A DNA stretch of 64,000 nt from Polaromonas sp. 39-63-25. Its GTDB lineage: Bacteria; Pseudomonadota; Gammaproteobacteria; Burkholderiales; Burkholderiaceae_C. Made by a program: the position numbers and the translations under genes. Shown here one piece after another: positions 37,794 through 47,092 of the stretch (the stretch's first letter is position 1; each line of letters opens with the position of its first letter). The stretch spans positions 1 to 64,000 of the forward strand of contig NZ_NCJH01000007.1 in NCBI RefSeq assembly GCF_002278925.1, in the 5' to 3' direction. The notes under the pieces were generated by a model. That model had not been told where the DNA came from. It did no database searches and was given only the letters and a program-made list of their open reading frames with translations.

Positions 37794-38373
37794 GGCCGCC
37801 CCCGCCAAACTTCTTGTCGGTGCTCACGCGCGCGGGGTTGCCAAACCGGTCCTGCAGCGGCTTGAAGCTTTGCGGGCGCTGGCGACGCTTGGCCTCCAGC
37901 ACGTAGTGGGCATCGACAAAAGCCTGCATCCACTCGACCACATCGCGCGGCGCCGCCACCTGCTCCACGGTCTCCTGCGCGTCCAGCCAGCGACCGGCGT
38001 CGTGGTAACTCAGGGTCACGGTCTGCGGCACGGCCACCGGCTCGTCGGCCAGCGCCGCCTCTTCCTCCATGCGCCAGACCACCCAGAAGCAGGGTTGGGG
38101 CGTGCTGACGTTGAGGTAATAACCTTCGGCGTCGTCGGTGAACAGCTCCACCTTGAACCCGGGATGCAGCCAGCGCTCTTCCTGCTCGTCCTTGAGCAGC
38201 AGGCGCGGCTGCGTGCCAAAACTTTCCTCGTGCGGCACGATGTCGGCCAGCGACCAGCGCCAGGGCTGCCAGCGGTTGTCGATGCGCTCACGGCGCATGA
38301 CCACGGCCACCGCCACACAGGGACGGCGAATGACCGTATCGGCACCGGGAAGCTGCAGGACAAATTCAGACAT
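37786..38373 (-). CDS. DUF3305 family protein
   Basis: Encodes 195 aa. The conserved part (VAVVMRRERIDNRWQPWRW through WRMEEEAALADEP) is the DUF3305 domain. The second half (DAGRWLDAQETVEQVAAP) looks helical and soluble, and the C-terminus ends in glycine-rich KKFGGGGHG. It starts 69 bp after fdsA stops and overlaps DUF3306 by 8 bp. DUF3305 and DUF3306 travel together in formate dehydrogenase loci; a maturation role is inferred only from this. Confidence 0.87.
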   Translation of the reverse strand: MSEFVLQLPGADTVIRRPCVAVAVVMRRERIDNRWQPWRWSLADIVPHEESFGTQPRLLLKDEQEERWLHPGFKVELFTDDAEGYYLNVSTPQPCFWVVWRMEEEAALADEPVAVPQTVTLSYHDAGRWLDAQETVEQVAAPRDVVEWMQAFVDAHYVLEAKRRQRPQSFKPLQDRFGNPARVSTDKKFGGGGHG

Positions 38374-38442
38374 GCCCGCAGTGTACGGCTGTCTTCATGC
38401 GCATTTTCGGCACAACTCTTTTGCCACCCACGGTCTTGAAGG

Positions 38443-41319
38443 TTAAAGGCGTCCGGCAGCACCGGGCCCGTAACCCGCCGCTCCTGCGGGCTGGCCACCG
38501 CGGTGAATCGCCACGGCGCAGTACTTGAACTCCGGAATTTTTCCGTACGGGTCCAGCGCAGCATTGGTCATCAGGTTGGCCGCGGCTTCGTGATAGGCAA
38601 ACGGAATGAACACCGCGCCCTGCGGCATGCCGTCGTCGCGCCGCACATGAAGGGCGACCGCCCCGCGCCGCGATTGCACGGTTATCACATCGCCCGGTGC
38701 CAGCCCCAGCGCCAGCAGGTCGGCACCGCACAGCGAGGCCGTGGCTAGGGGTTCGATGGCATCGAGCACGGCAGTTCGCCGCGTCATGCTGCCGGTGTGC
38801 CAGTGCTCGAGCTGACGCCCCGTGATGAGCACGAACGGGTAGTCGGCGTCGGGCCGTTCGTTGGCAGGAATGATGTCGGCCGGGACCAGATGCACACGTC
38901 CGTCGTCGGTGGCAAAGTGGTCGATGAACACGGTGGGCGCACCGGGGTCGTCTTCGCTCAGGCAGGGATAGGTCACGCTGGACTCGCGCTGCAGCCGCTC
39001 CCAGCTGATGCCCGCGATCGCGGCATGCATGGCCTGACGCATCTCCTCGTAGACTGCGGCCACGCCATCGTGCGCACCTGCGTAATTCCAGTTCAGCCCC
39101 ATGCGGCTGGCGAGTTGCCGGATGATCCACAGATCGGGCCTTGCATCACCGGGCGCCTCGACCGCCTGCCTGCCCATCTGCACCATGCGGTCGGTGTTGG
39201 TGACGGTGCCGGTCTTTTCAGGCCAGGCAGTGGCCGGTAACACCACATCGGCCAGCCAGGCGGTCTCGGTCATGAAAATGTCCTGCACCACCAGATGCTG
39301 CAGGCTGGCCAGCGCATGGCGCGCGTGGTTCAGGTCGGGGTCGCTCATGGCCGGGTTTTCGCCCATGATGTACATGCCGCGCACCTTGTGCGGGTCACTC
39401 TCGGGCGCCAGCGCCTTGTGCATGATTTCAACCACGGTGTAACCGGGTTTCTCGTCGAGTTTCGTGTTCCAGAAATTCTCGAACCATTGGTGCGCGGCCG
39501 CGTTGTCCACACGCTGGTAGTTGGGAAACATCATGGGGATCAGGCCGGCGTCACTGGCGCCCTGCACGTTGTTCTGGCCGCGCAACGGGTGCAGGCCGGA
39601 GCCGGGCTTGCCGATCTGCCCGGTCACGGTGGCCAGGGCGATCAGGCAACGCGCGTTGTCAGTGCCGTGGACATGCTGGCTGATGCCCATGCCCCACAGA
39701 ATCATCGCCGCTTTCGCCCCGGCAAATGCCCGGGCGACCTCGCGCAGGGTCGCGGCGGGAATTCCGCAAACCGGCGCCATGGCCTCAGGGCTGTAGCCCT
39801 TGACGTTTTCCCGCAGCGCTTCGTAATTGCTGGCGCGCCTGTCGATGAAGTCCTGGTCCACCAGGCCCTCCTCGATCACCGTGTGGATCAGTGCGTTGAG
39901 CATGGCCACATCGGTGTCGGCCTTGAACTGCAGCGTGCGCCAGGCGTACCTGCCGATATCGGTGACACGCGGATCGGCCAGCACGATTCTGGCGCCCTTC
40001 TGCGCGGCGTTCTTCATCCAGGTGGCGGCCACGGGATGGTTGGCCGAGGGGTTGGAGCCGATCACAAAAATCAGGTCCGAATGCGCAACGTCGTTGACCT
40101 GGTTGCTCACCGCCGCCGAGCCCACGCCCTCCAGCAGGGCCGCCACGCTGGAGGCATGGCACAGCCGCGTGCAGTGGTCCACGTTGTTGGAGCCAAAGCC
40201 GGTGCGCACCAGCTTCTGGAACAGGTAAGCCTCTTCGTTGCTGCCCTTGGCAGAGCCAAAACCGGCCAGCGACTTGCTGCCATAACCATCGCGCAGGCCC
40301 CTGAACCCGCCGGCCGCCAGGCTCAGCGCCTCTTCCCAGCTCGCTTCGCGAAACACCTCCGACCAGTCCGCCGTGTGGCGGTTCAGATGCTGCAGGGCGG
40401 CCGGGTCCTTGGGGACACCGGTTTTGCGGATCAGGGGTTTGGTCAGGCGCTGGGGGCTGTGCGCATAGTCGAAACCAAAACGCCCCTTGACGCACAGCCG
40501 CGACTGGTTGGCCGGACCGTCGCGACCATCAACGCTGACAATTTTGTTGTCTTTCACCTTGTAGGTCACCAGGCAGCCGACGCCGCAGAAGGGGCAGACC
40601 GAATCAACTTTTTTATCGACGGCCTGGGACCCCACCAGGGTCTTGGGCATCAGGGCGCCGGTCGGGCAGGCCTGCACACATTCGCCGCAGGCCACGCAGC
40701 TGCTGTCGCCCATGGGGTCGCCCAGGTCAAAGGCGATTTCGCTCTGCGCGCCGCGCCGCGCATAAGCGATCACGTCATTTACCTGCTCCTCACGGCAGGC
40801 GGTCACGCAACGCTTGCACTGGATGCAGGCGTCCAGGTTCACGGCCATGGCCGGGTGCGACACATCGGCGGCGGGCTGGACGCGGCGCAACGCCTTGAGT
40901 GCGGGGCGCACCGTCACGTCCAGGCGATCGGCCCAGTCGCTCAGCTCGCCGTGTTGCAGCGATTCATCGGTCTCATCCCATTTGTAGCCGGTGTCGGGCA
41001 TGTCGGAGAGCAGCATCTCCAGCACCAGCTTTTGGCTTTTGCGTGCACGCTCGCTGCCCGCCTGCACCTGCATGCCGGCGCTGACCTGGCGGCAGCAACT
41101 GGGCGCCAGGGTGCGTTCGCCCTCGATCTCGACCACACAGGCACGGCAGTTGCCGTCGGCCCGATGACCTTCGCGGTAGCAAAGGTGCGGAATGTCCACG
41201 CCGAGACGCTGCGCGGCCTGAAAAATGGTGTCGCCCTGCTGCGCCTGCACGGTTTTTCCGTCCAGCGTGAAGCTGATGGGCTGCGCCGGAACTTCGGCCA
41301 GGCGGGCGGTCGCGTTCAT
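38443..41319 (-). CDS. fdsA: NAD-dependent formate dehydrogenase alpha subunit
   Basis: Encodes 958 aa, the catalytic subunit of a soluble NAD+-linked formate dehydrogenase. The N-terminus holds a 2Fe-2S ferredoxin domain (CYREGHRADGNCRAC, then CC), a His-Cys3-type region and two [4Fe-4S] motifs (CIQCKRCVTAC, CVACGECVQAC). The molybdopterin domain follows, with CPFCGVGC and catalytic Cys in CTRLCHASS. The MGD-binding C-terminus is complete. There is no Tat signal, so it is cytoplasmic. Its start overlaps fdsGB by 4 bp. FdsC and the small FdsD are not adjacent. Confidence 0.95.
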   Translation of the reverse strand: MNATARLAEVPAQPISFTLDGKTVQAQQGDTIFQAAQRLGVDIPHLCYREGHRADGNCRACVVEIEGERTLAPSCCRQVSAGMQVQAGSERARKSQKLVLEMLLSDMPDTGYKWDETDESLQHGELSDWADRLDVTVRPALKALRRVQPAADVSHPAMAVNLDACIQCKRCVTACREEQVNDVIAYARRGAQSEIAFDLGDPMGDSSCVACGECVQACPTGALMPKTLVGSQAVDKKVDSVCPFCGVGCLVTYKVKDNKIVSVDGRDGPANQSRLCVKGRFGFDYAHSPQRLTKPLIRKTGVPKDPAALQHLNRHTADWSEVFREASWEEALSLAAGGFRGLRDGYGSKSLAGFGSAKGSNEEAYLFQKLVRTGFGSNNVDHCTRLCHASSVAALLEGVGSAAVSNQVNDVAHSDLIFVIGSNPSANHPVAATWMKNAAQKGARIVLADPRVTDIGRYAWRTLQFKADTDVAMLNALIHTVIEEGLVDQDFIDRRASNYEALRENVKGYSPEAMAPVCGIPAATLREVARAFAGAKAAMILWGMGISQHVHGTDNARCLIALATVTGQIGKPGSGLHPLRGQNNVQGASDAGLIPMMFPNYQRVDNAAAHQWFENFWNTKLDEKPGYTVVEIMHKALAPESDPHKVRGMYIMGENPAMSDPDLNHARHALASLQHLVVQDIFMTETAWLADVVLPATAWPEKTGTVTNTDRMVQMGRQAVEAPGDARPDLWIIRQLASRMGLNWNYAGAHDGVAAVYEEMRQAMHAAIAGISWERLQRESSVTYPCLSEDDPGAPTVFIDHFATDDGRVHLVPADIIPANERPDADYPFVLITGRQLEHWHTGSMTRRTAVLDAIEPLATASLCGADLLALGLAPGDVITVQSRRGAVALHVRRDDGMPQGAVFIPFAYHEAAANLMTNAALDPYGKIPEFKYCAVAIHRGGQPAGAAGYGPGAAGRL

Positions 41320-43199
41320 GAAGCCTCCCTGCCGGCGGCACGCTCGGTTCCGACCGCGGCACCCGGCCGCGGTAGGTCGCCCGGCCAGGGGGCTTCGCCG
41401 ACTTCGTGCGCAAAATACTTGTGAATGCTGCGAATCGGGTTGGGCGCGGCCTGGCCCAGCCCGCAGATCGAGGCATCACCCATGACCTGGGCCAGGTCGT
41501 CCAGGGTCTGCGCGTCCCAGCGCGGCGCCTGCATCAGGGCCGCGGCCTTGACGGTGCCGACCCGGCAGGGCGTGCACTGGCCGCAGCTTTCCTCGGCGAA
41601 AAAACGCATCACATTGAGCGCGGCGTCGCGCGCCCGGTCGTGGTGCCCCAGCACGATGACCGCGGCGGAGCCGATGAAACATCCGTAAGGCTGCAAGGTG
41701 TCGAAGTCCAGTGGGAGCCCATTGAGACTGGCCGGCAGGATGCCGCCCGAGGCGCCGCCTGGCAGATAGGCATACAGCTGGTGGCCGTCGGCCATGCCGC
41801 CACAGTATTCGTCGATCAGTTCCTGCACCGTGATGCCCGCCGGCGCCAGCTTGACGCCCGGGTTCTTCACGCGCCCGCTGACACTGAAAGAGCGCAGGCC
41901 CTTGCGGCCGCGGCGGCCGAAGCCGCTGAACCACTGCGGGCCTTTTTCCACAATGTCGCGCACCCAGTACAGGGTTTCGAAGTTGTGCTCCAGCGTGGGC
42001 CGGCCGAACAGCCCGACCTCGGCGATGTAGGGCGGGCGCAGGCGCGGCTCGCCGCGTTTGCCTTCGATGCTTTCGATCATGGCCGACTCTTCACCGCAGA
42101 TATAGGCGCCCGCACCGCGCCGCAGCTCGATCAGGGGCAGCGGACACGGCGGATCGGCCAGCAGTTTGGCCAGCTCGGCCTGCAGCATGGTGCGGCAATC
42201 GTGGTACTCGTCGCGCAAATAGATGTAGCAGGACGCTATGCCCACCACCTGCGCCGCGATCAGCACGCCTTCCAGAAAACGGTGCGGATCACGCTCCAGC
42301 CAGGTGCGGTCCTTGAACGTGCCGGGCTCGCCCTCGTCGATGTTGACCGCCATCATGCGCGGGCCGGGCTGGCCCTGCACGATGCGCCACTTGCGCCCCG
42401 CCGGGAACCCCGCGCCACCCAGGCCGCGCAAGCCGGAATTTTCCATGGCGGCCAGCACCGCCCCGGCATCTTCTTCCCCGTTGACCAGCGCCGCCGCGAG
42501 CGCGTACCCCCCGTGGGAGCGGTAGGTGGCGTAGTCCGTGAAGGCCGGCAGCACCTCGTCGGCCGAGCCGGGGACACTTTTTTCAGCATGCTCGGACGCT
42601 ACAAAATTAATAGCTTCTTGCGCTTTCCCCTTCTGGGCTGGGGGCTGATTTGCCATCAAGACCACAGCCTCGGCCGTGGCCAGCGGAAGCGCCTGCTGGT
42701 GCACCAACACGGCCGGCGCCTGTTCACATCGGCCCAGGCAGGGCGCGGCAATCACACGCACCTCCTGCCCCAGCAGCGCGGGCAGGCGCGCCAGCAGGTC
42801 CTGTGCACCGGCCAGCTCGCAGGCCAGCCCATCGCACACGCGAACCGTGAGCCCGGGCGCCTGGCCGTCACCCTTGACGATCTCGAAGTGGTGATAAAAG
42901 CTCGCCACCTCGTACACCTCGGCCATGGGAATGTTCATCTCCCGGGCCAGCGCCACCAGGTGCCGCTCATGCAGGCAGCGCCAGGCGTCGTTGAGTTGGT
43001 GCAGGTGTTCGATCAGCAGGTCACGCCGGTGGCCGCCTTCGGGCCGCCCGCCTATGAGCGCGCGAACCTCGGCCAGAGAAACCTCGTCGGCCTGGCGGCC
43101 CTTGAGTTTGCTTTTGCGGCGGATGCGCTCGCGCATGTCGTCCAGCGTGGCCAGGGCCACGGCGGGAACAGGAACAGGAAGGACCGGGGAAACGTTCAT
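41316..43199 (-). CDS. Fused FdsG-FdsB subunit of NAD-dependent formate dehydrogenase
   Basis: Encodes 627 aa. Residues ~15-170 are a NuoE/FdsG-like thioredoxin-fold 2Fe-2S domain, with cysteines in CDGLACELAG and APCLGRCEQAP. Residues ~205-600 are a NuoF/FdsB-like domain with an NAD-binding GRGLGGAGFPAGRKW-type stretch, an FMN-binding part (CGEESAMIESIEGKRG) and the [4Fe-4S] site ESCGQCTPCRVG. It accepts electrons from FdsA and reduces NAD+. FdsG and FdsB are separate in Cupriavidus and Rhodobacter. The linker (about residues 182-205) coincides with a mini-repeat. Its start follows the LysR gene by 41 bp. Confidence 0.95.
   Translation of the reverse strand: MNVSPVLPVPVPAVALATLDDMRERIRRKSKLKGRQADEVSLAEVRALIGGRPEGGHRRDLLIEHLHQLNDAWRCLHERHLVALAREMNIPMAEVYEVASFYHHFEIVKGDGQAPGLTVRVCDGLACELAGAQDLLARLPALLGQEVRVIAAPCLGRCEQAPAVLVHQQALPLATAEAVVLMANQPPAQKGKAQEAINFVASEHAEKSVPGSADEVLPAFTDYATYRSHGGYALAAALVNGEEDAGAVLAAMENSGLRGLGGAGFPAGRKWRIVQGQPGPRMMAVNIDEGEPGTFKDRTWLERDPHRFLEGVLIAAQVVGIASCYIYLRDEYHDCRTMLQAELAKLLADPPCPLPLIELRRGAGAYICGEESAMIESIEGKRGEPRLRPPYIAEVGLFGRPTLEHNFETLYWVRDIVEKGPQWFSGFGRRGRKGLRSFSVSGRVKNPGVKLAPAGITVQELIDEYCGGMADGHQLYAYLPGGASGGILPASLNGLPLDFDTLQPYGCFIGSAAVIVLGHHDRARDAALNVMRFFAEESCGQCTPCRVGTVKAAALMQAPRWDAQTLDDLAQVMGDASICGLGQAAPNPIRSIHKYFAHEVGEAPWPGDLPRPGAAVGTERAAGREAS
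42585..42660 (-). repeat. Mini-repeat inside the fused FdsG-FdsB gene
   Basis: GCTACAAAATTAATAGCTTC, continuing through TTGCGC to GGGCTGATTTG, resembles the intergenic repeats at 24117 and 52808. It is read in frame and encodes the linker KAQEAINFVASEHAEKS between the two subunit domains. Confidence 0.6.
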
Positions 43200-43240
43200 G
43201 ACGCACTGTCGCTCCTGGGCCCGCCGGCGTCAAATTGAAT

Positions 43241-44212
43241 TCATGTATGCGCTGATTCAGGATCTGAATGCAGCGTCCCGCTGTGCTGCGCCGCGTGACG
43301 CAGCCACTCCCCCTCTTGGGCCAGCACCAGCGCGGCCTGCAGCGCCCGCGAGGGGCTGGCCTTGGCCAGCGTGAAAAAGCCGACGGGTGTCGTGAGTTCG
43401 GGCTGGACCAGCGGCAGGGCTTCGAGTTCGGCATAACTGCGGACCGCGCCCACCAGCGCACCCGGCAACACGCTGCAGACCTCGCCGGCGACCACGCTGA
43501 GGGCCAGTGCCAGGATGGAGTTGGTTTCCATGACCGGCCTGACCGCCAGCCCCAGGCCGGCAAAAGCGCTGTCCACGATGCTGCGGTTGTGCATCTCGGG
43601 CGTCAGCAGGCACAGCGGCAACTGCGCCGCTTCGCGCCAGCCCATGGCCGGGCCCACACGCAGCCCGCTGCCTGGCCGGCCGGGCGTCGCCGCTCGGCGC
43701 ACCAGGAAGTAGTGTTCGGTGTACTGCGGCAACAGCTCGAAACGGCTGGCGCGCTGGTTCAGGCGTTCGACAAATCCCAGGCCCAGGTCCAGCGACAGGT
43801 TCTCCAGGCCGAGTTCAATTTCCTGAGAGCTCAGCGACCGCACCACGGGCGCGATGCCCGGGTAACGCTGCCGGAGCCGGGCCGCAAAACGCGTTGCCAC
43901 CGGCACGGCCGTCGGTACCACGCCCAGCTGCAGCGCACCCTGCGGCTGACTGGCACTGCTGCGCAGCTCTTGCTGCAGCAGTTCGTGTTCGTGCAGCATG
44001 CGTTGCGCCGTGGCCAGTACGCGTTCGCCTTCCGGCGTGAGGCCGGCGTAGGTGCGGCCGCGCTTGACGATGGCGATGCCAAACTCTTTTTCCAGCGCAC
44101 GCAGGGCGTTCGACAGCGCCGGCTGGGTGATGCCGCAGGACTGGGCGGCCCGCGCGTAATGCCGGTGCTCGCTGAGGGCCACCAGATAACGCAGCGAAGC
44201 GAGCATGTTCAT
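43241..44212 (-). CDS. fdsR: LysR-type regulator, probable formate dehydrogenase regulator
   Basis: Predicted 323 aa from the ATG at 44212. The N-terminal winged helix-turn-helix is typical LysR (RHYARAAQSCGITQPALSNALRALEKEFG), and residues ~95-300 form the effector-binding domain. It sits 41 bp upstream of the fused fdsGB gene in the same direction, whereas many LysR genes are divergent from their targets. A LysR protein named FdsR controls the fds operon in Cupriavidus necator; assignment here is by position and family. It may share a transcript with mrp upstream. Confidence 0.85.
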   Translation of the reverse strand: MNMLASLRYLVALSEHRHYARAAQSCGITQPALSNALRALEKEFGIAIVKRGRTYAGLTPEGERVLATAQRMLHEHELLQQELRSSASQPQGALQLGVVPTAVPVATRFAARLRQRYPGIAPVVRSLSSQEIELGLENLSLDLGLGFVERLNQRASRFELLPQYTEHYFLVRRAATPGRPGSGLRVGPAMGWREAAQLPLCLLTPEMHNRSIVDSAFAGLGLAVRPVMETNSILALALSVVAGEVCSVLPGALVGAVRSYAELEALPLVQPELTTPVGFFTLAKASPSRALQAALVLAQEGEWLRHAAQHSGTLHSDPESAHT

Positions 44213-44237
44213 GGTTGGCCCCCGACGCCCGGGAAGA

Positions 44238-45329
44238 TCAGGTGTTTTTCGAGATCGTGATGGTCGGGAACTTGGCGGAAAAATCCTTGGCCTTGGCGGC
44301 AATCGTGATGGCCACCTGGCGCGCCACGGCCTTGTAGATGCCGGCGACTTCGCCGTCCGGGTCGGCCACCACGGTGGGCCGGCCATTGTCGGCCTGCAGC
44401 CGGATCTGCATGTCCAGCGGCAGCGCGCCAAGGTAACTCATGCCGTAGTCGGCCGCCATCTTCTTGCCACCGTCTTCGCCAAAGATGTGCTCGGTGTGGC
44501 CGCACTTGCTGCACACGTGGACCGCCATGTTTTCGACGATGCCCAGAATCGGCACGCCGACCTTCTCGAACATCTTGATGCCTTTTTTGGCGTCGAGCAA
44601 AGCGATGTCCTGCGGCGTGGTGACGATCACCGCACCGGTCATGGGCACGCGCTGGGACAAGGTGAGCTGGATGTCGCCGGTGCCGGGCGGCATGTCGACG
44701 ATCAGGTAGTCCAGGTCTTTCCAGTTGGTCTGGCGCAGCAGCTGCTCCAGCGCCTGCGTCGCCATCGGGCCGCGCCAGATCATGGCTTCGTCCTGCGCGA
44801 CCAGAAAACCAATCGACATGACCTGGATGCCGTAGTTTTCCATCGGCTCCATGTTCTTGCCGTCCACGCTTTCGGGCCGGCCCTCGATGCCCATCATCAT
44901 GGGCTGGCTGGGACCGTAGATGTCGGCATCGAGCAGGCCGACTTGTGCGCCTTCTGCGGCCAGGGCCAGCGCGAGGTTGACGGCGGTGGTGCTTTTGCCC
45001 ACGCCGCCCTTGCCGGAGGCCACGGCCACGATGTTTTTGACATTGGGCAGCAGTTGCACGCCGCGCTGCACGCTGTGGCTGGCGATCTTGAAGCTGACGT
45101 TAACCGACACGTTGGTGACTCCCGCCACACCCTTGGCGGCGGCAATCAGCAGCTTGCGGATGCCGGCGAGCTGGCTTTTGGCCGGATAACCGAGTTCCAC
45201 ATCAAAGGCCACGTCGCCACCGGCGATCTGCAGGTTTTTAAGCGCCTTGGTGCTGACAAAGTCCTTGCCGGTGTTGGGGTCAAGCACGCCTTGCAGGGCG
45301 TTCAAAATTGCCTGTTGTTCTACAGCCAT
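44238..45329 (-). CDS. apbC: Iron-sulfur cluster carrier protein (Mrp/ApbC)
   Basis: Predicted 363 aa from the ATG at 45329; a longer frame to 45362 exists. An N-terminal DUF59/MIP18-like domain (residues ~5-85) precedes a ParA/MinD-like P-loop ATPase with the deviant Walker A GKGGVGKST. A CxxC pair (VCSKCGH) binds the transferred Fe-S cluster. It lies 25 bp upstream of the LysR gene on the same strand. It thus heads the run of Fe-S-rich formate dehydrogenase genes, so co-expression with them is plausible. Confidence 0.95.
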   Translation of the reverse strand: MAVEQQAILNALQGVLDPNTGKDFVSTKALKNLQIAGGDVAFDVELGYPAKSQLAGIRKLLIAAAKGVAGVTNVSVNVSFKIASHSVQRGVQLLPNVKNIVAVASGKGGVGKSTTAVNLALALAAEGAQVGLLDADIYGPSQPMMMGIEGRPESVDGKNMEPMENYGIQVMSIGFLVAQDEAMIWRGPMATQALEQLLRQTNWKDLDYLIVDMPPGTGDIQLTLSQRVPMTGAVIVTTPQDIALLDAKKGIKMFEKVGVPILGIVENMAVHVCSKCGHTEHIFGEDGGKKMAADYGMSYLGALPLDMQIRLQADNGRPTVVADPDGEVAGIYKAVARQVAITIAAKAKDFSAKFPTITISKNT

Positions 45330-45477
45330 CTGGGGAATCTCCGATTGAATCTGGGGTGGCAAGCCGGCCGCACCGGGGGCGCGCCGCGCGGCAGCGGGTT
45401 GGGCTGAAGTCTAAGCCAATGCCCGGGCCGGCGCAGGCAGACCGGCGATGACCTGAAAAACCGGCCACGACCGCGAC

Positions 45478-46500
45478 TCAAGGTGAGTTGCCAGCCTGAT
45501 CCGTCGATGCAGCCGGGGAGGACTGGCCCCAGCGGGTCGCACCAAAAGCCTCCAGGAAGTCGTCCAGATCCTGCGCCGGCAGGCGGTTGATGCCTGCCGC
45601 ACCGGCCCGGCCGGCACCGCCGAAACGGTGGCAAAGCTCTCTCGCGCCACCCGCGGCGGACAGCGGCGCACGCACGCTGACAACATAGGCATCGCCGCGC
45701 ACCGCCTTGAGCACGGCATGTGCCTGCTCCGGCTCGGCGCGGGCGAGTTCATTGGCCAGGCAACCGATCACGCGCCGGCTCCAGCCGGCATCCGGCAGCA
45801 GCGTCGCACTGGCACGGTCGTTCTGCCAGTACGGCGGCAGGTCCGCCGCCCGGCGCAGGTCCTCGCGGCGCAAGGCATCGAGCTGCTGCGCCAGCGACTC
45901 GCGCTGCAGCAGCTCAAGCGGATCGCGGTAACGCAGCAGCGTCTCGTACAGGCGCGCCGGCGCCATGAAAACATCGCTTTCCTCTTCACCGTAAGCGTTG
46001 TAATTGATGGCCTCGCCGAGCATGCGCAGGCGGTCACGGTCCTGGTTTGTCATGCCCGTCTGCACTGCGAGCGTGTCGGCCACGCCGGTCAGGTTGTCGC
46101 CGTAGGCCCCCACCAGGGCCCAGGACCGGTGGGCGCCGCCGAGGTAGCGGTCCATCAGCAGACTGGTGCAGGTCTGGCTGTCGAGGTCAATGTGGGTTTC
46201 CAGATTCGGATGGTCCGGCACATCGGGCGGCGCGTGGTGATCGAAGTAGCGCACCCGTGCGCCCGCGGCGAGCAGGCGCAGCAGGGCCACCCGGTTGCGC
46301 TGCAGCGACACGTCGCACACCAGCACCTCGTCGCCCGGCCCGGCCTGCACCCGCTCCAGCAGCGCAATATCTCGCTTGAGCCCCGTGACCAGCACAGCCG
46401 ATGCCGGCTTCTCCAGCCGCCATTGCAGCACGGCGCACAGGCCGTCGGCGTCGCCGTTGCAGACGTCGATGTGCCGCCCTGCGGCCGGCGCCGCGGTCAT
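45478..46500 (-). CDS. DHH-family phosphoesterase
   Basis: Predicted 340 aa from the ATG at 46500. The DHH motifs are visible: NGDADGLCAVL near residue 15, VCDVSLQRN and YFDHHAPPD near residue 90, then HIDLDSQTCTS. The C-terminal region FGGAGRAGAAGINRLP resembles the GGGHxxAAG motif of the DHHA1 domain. The family includes RecJ, oligoribonucleases and cyclic dinucleotide phosphodiesterases; the substrate is not evident. It overlaps the upstream 111-aa gene by 4 bp. Confidence 0.85.
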   Translation of the reverse strand: MTAAPAAGRHIDVCNGDADGLCAVLQWRLEKPASAVLVTGLKRDIALLERVQAGPGDEVLVCDVSLQRNRVALLRLLAAGARVRYFDHHAPPDVPDHPNLETHIDLDSQTCTSLLMDRYLGGAHRSWALVGAYGDNLTGVADTLAVQTGMTNQDRDRLRMLGEAINYNAYGEEESDVFMAPARLYETLLRYRDPLELLQRESLAQQLDALRREDLRRAADLPPYWQNDRASATLLPDAGWSRRVIGCLANELARAEPEQAHAVLKAVRGDAYVVSVRAPLSAAGGARELCHRFGGAGRAGAAGINRLPAQDLDDFLEAFGATRWGQSSPAASTDQAGNSP

Positions 46501-46832
46501 TGCCCTTCCGGGTGGGGCGGCGACGGACCTTCTGCGGGCTCGCCGGTCTCGGGATCCAGCCATTCGCCGATGCCGATCTCGCGTTCAGCCTCCTGCAGGC
46601 TGAGGGTCGGCTCCTGCTCGCCGCCGTCGGCGGCATCCATGTCCTGTTGCGCCAGTTCCAGCGTTTCGAACGGGCCGAACTCCTGTTTGCCGTCCTGCGC
46701 CAGCCAGTGGTAGCCGTCCGGCCTGGCCACGATCCGGCCCGGTTCCTCAGCGGGGTCGGTGGATTCGGACGGCTCCTCGGGCACTTCCTTGCCGTGCCGG
46801 GCGTCTGCCGGGATAGTTGTCTTGCGTGTCAT
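46497..46832 (-). CDS. Small acidic hypothetical protein
   Basis: Encodes 111 aa, strongly acidic and Pro/Glu-rich at both ends. A central segment (IVARPDGYHWLAQDGKQEFGPFETLELAQQDM) looks like a small folded motif. No signal peptide or TM segment. It overlaps the DHH gene start by 4 bp (ATGA), so the two are translationally coupled, and its upstream gap faces metG. No family recognised. Confidence 0.7.
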   Translation of the reverse strand: MTRKTTIPADARHGKEVPEEPSESTDPAEEPGRIVARPDGYHWLAQDGKQEFGPFETLELAQQDMDAADGGEQEPTLSLQEAEREIGIGEWLDPETGEPAEGPSPPHPEGQ

Positions 46833-46933
46833 TCGTACTCCTTCCGTGGCGGCAGTAGTTCACCTGCCCCACACATGCTAGCGACCTGATCCGTTTTTTT
46901 TTGCAGTGTCTCCCCCATGCCGCCAACCCAACC

Positions 46934-46947
46934 GTGATGTGGATCAA
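46934..46947. promoter_or_regulatory. FNR/Anr-like box
   Basis: GTGAT-GTGG-ATCAA matches the FNR/Anr dyad TTGAT-N4-ATCAA at nine of ten bases. It lies 102 bp upstream of the 111-aa gene start on the minus side and about 150 bp upstream of metG. It may link the minus-strand pair to oxygen control, but chance occurrence is possible. Confidence 0.35.
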
Positions 46948-47092
46948 GTTCCGCGCAGATGGCGCAATCAGCCACAAGAGCGCAGTACCGGCGAAAGCGG
47001 GCCCCCGTGGGCCCTGCGGGCGCCGCAAGGCCGTCCGACTTAAAATCACCGGTTAGCCTCAGCCAGCTCAAGCAGCTCACCAAAGCACCACC

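Noticed and set aside
39295-43238. Two rightward frames of 709 and 610 codons
   Set aside because: Antisense to fdsA and fused fdsGB, both of which have full sets of family motifs.
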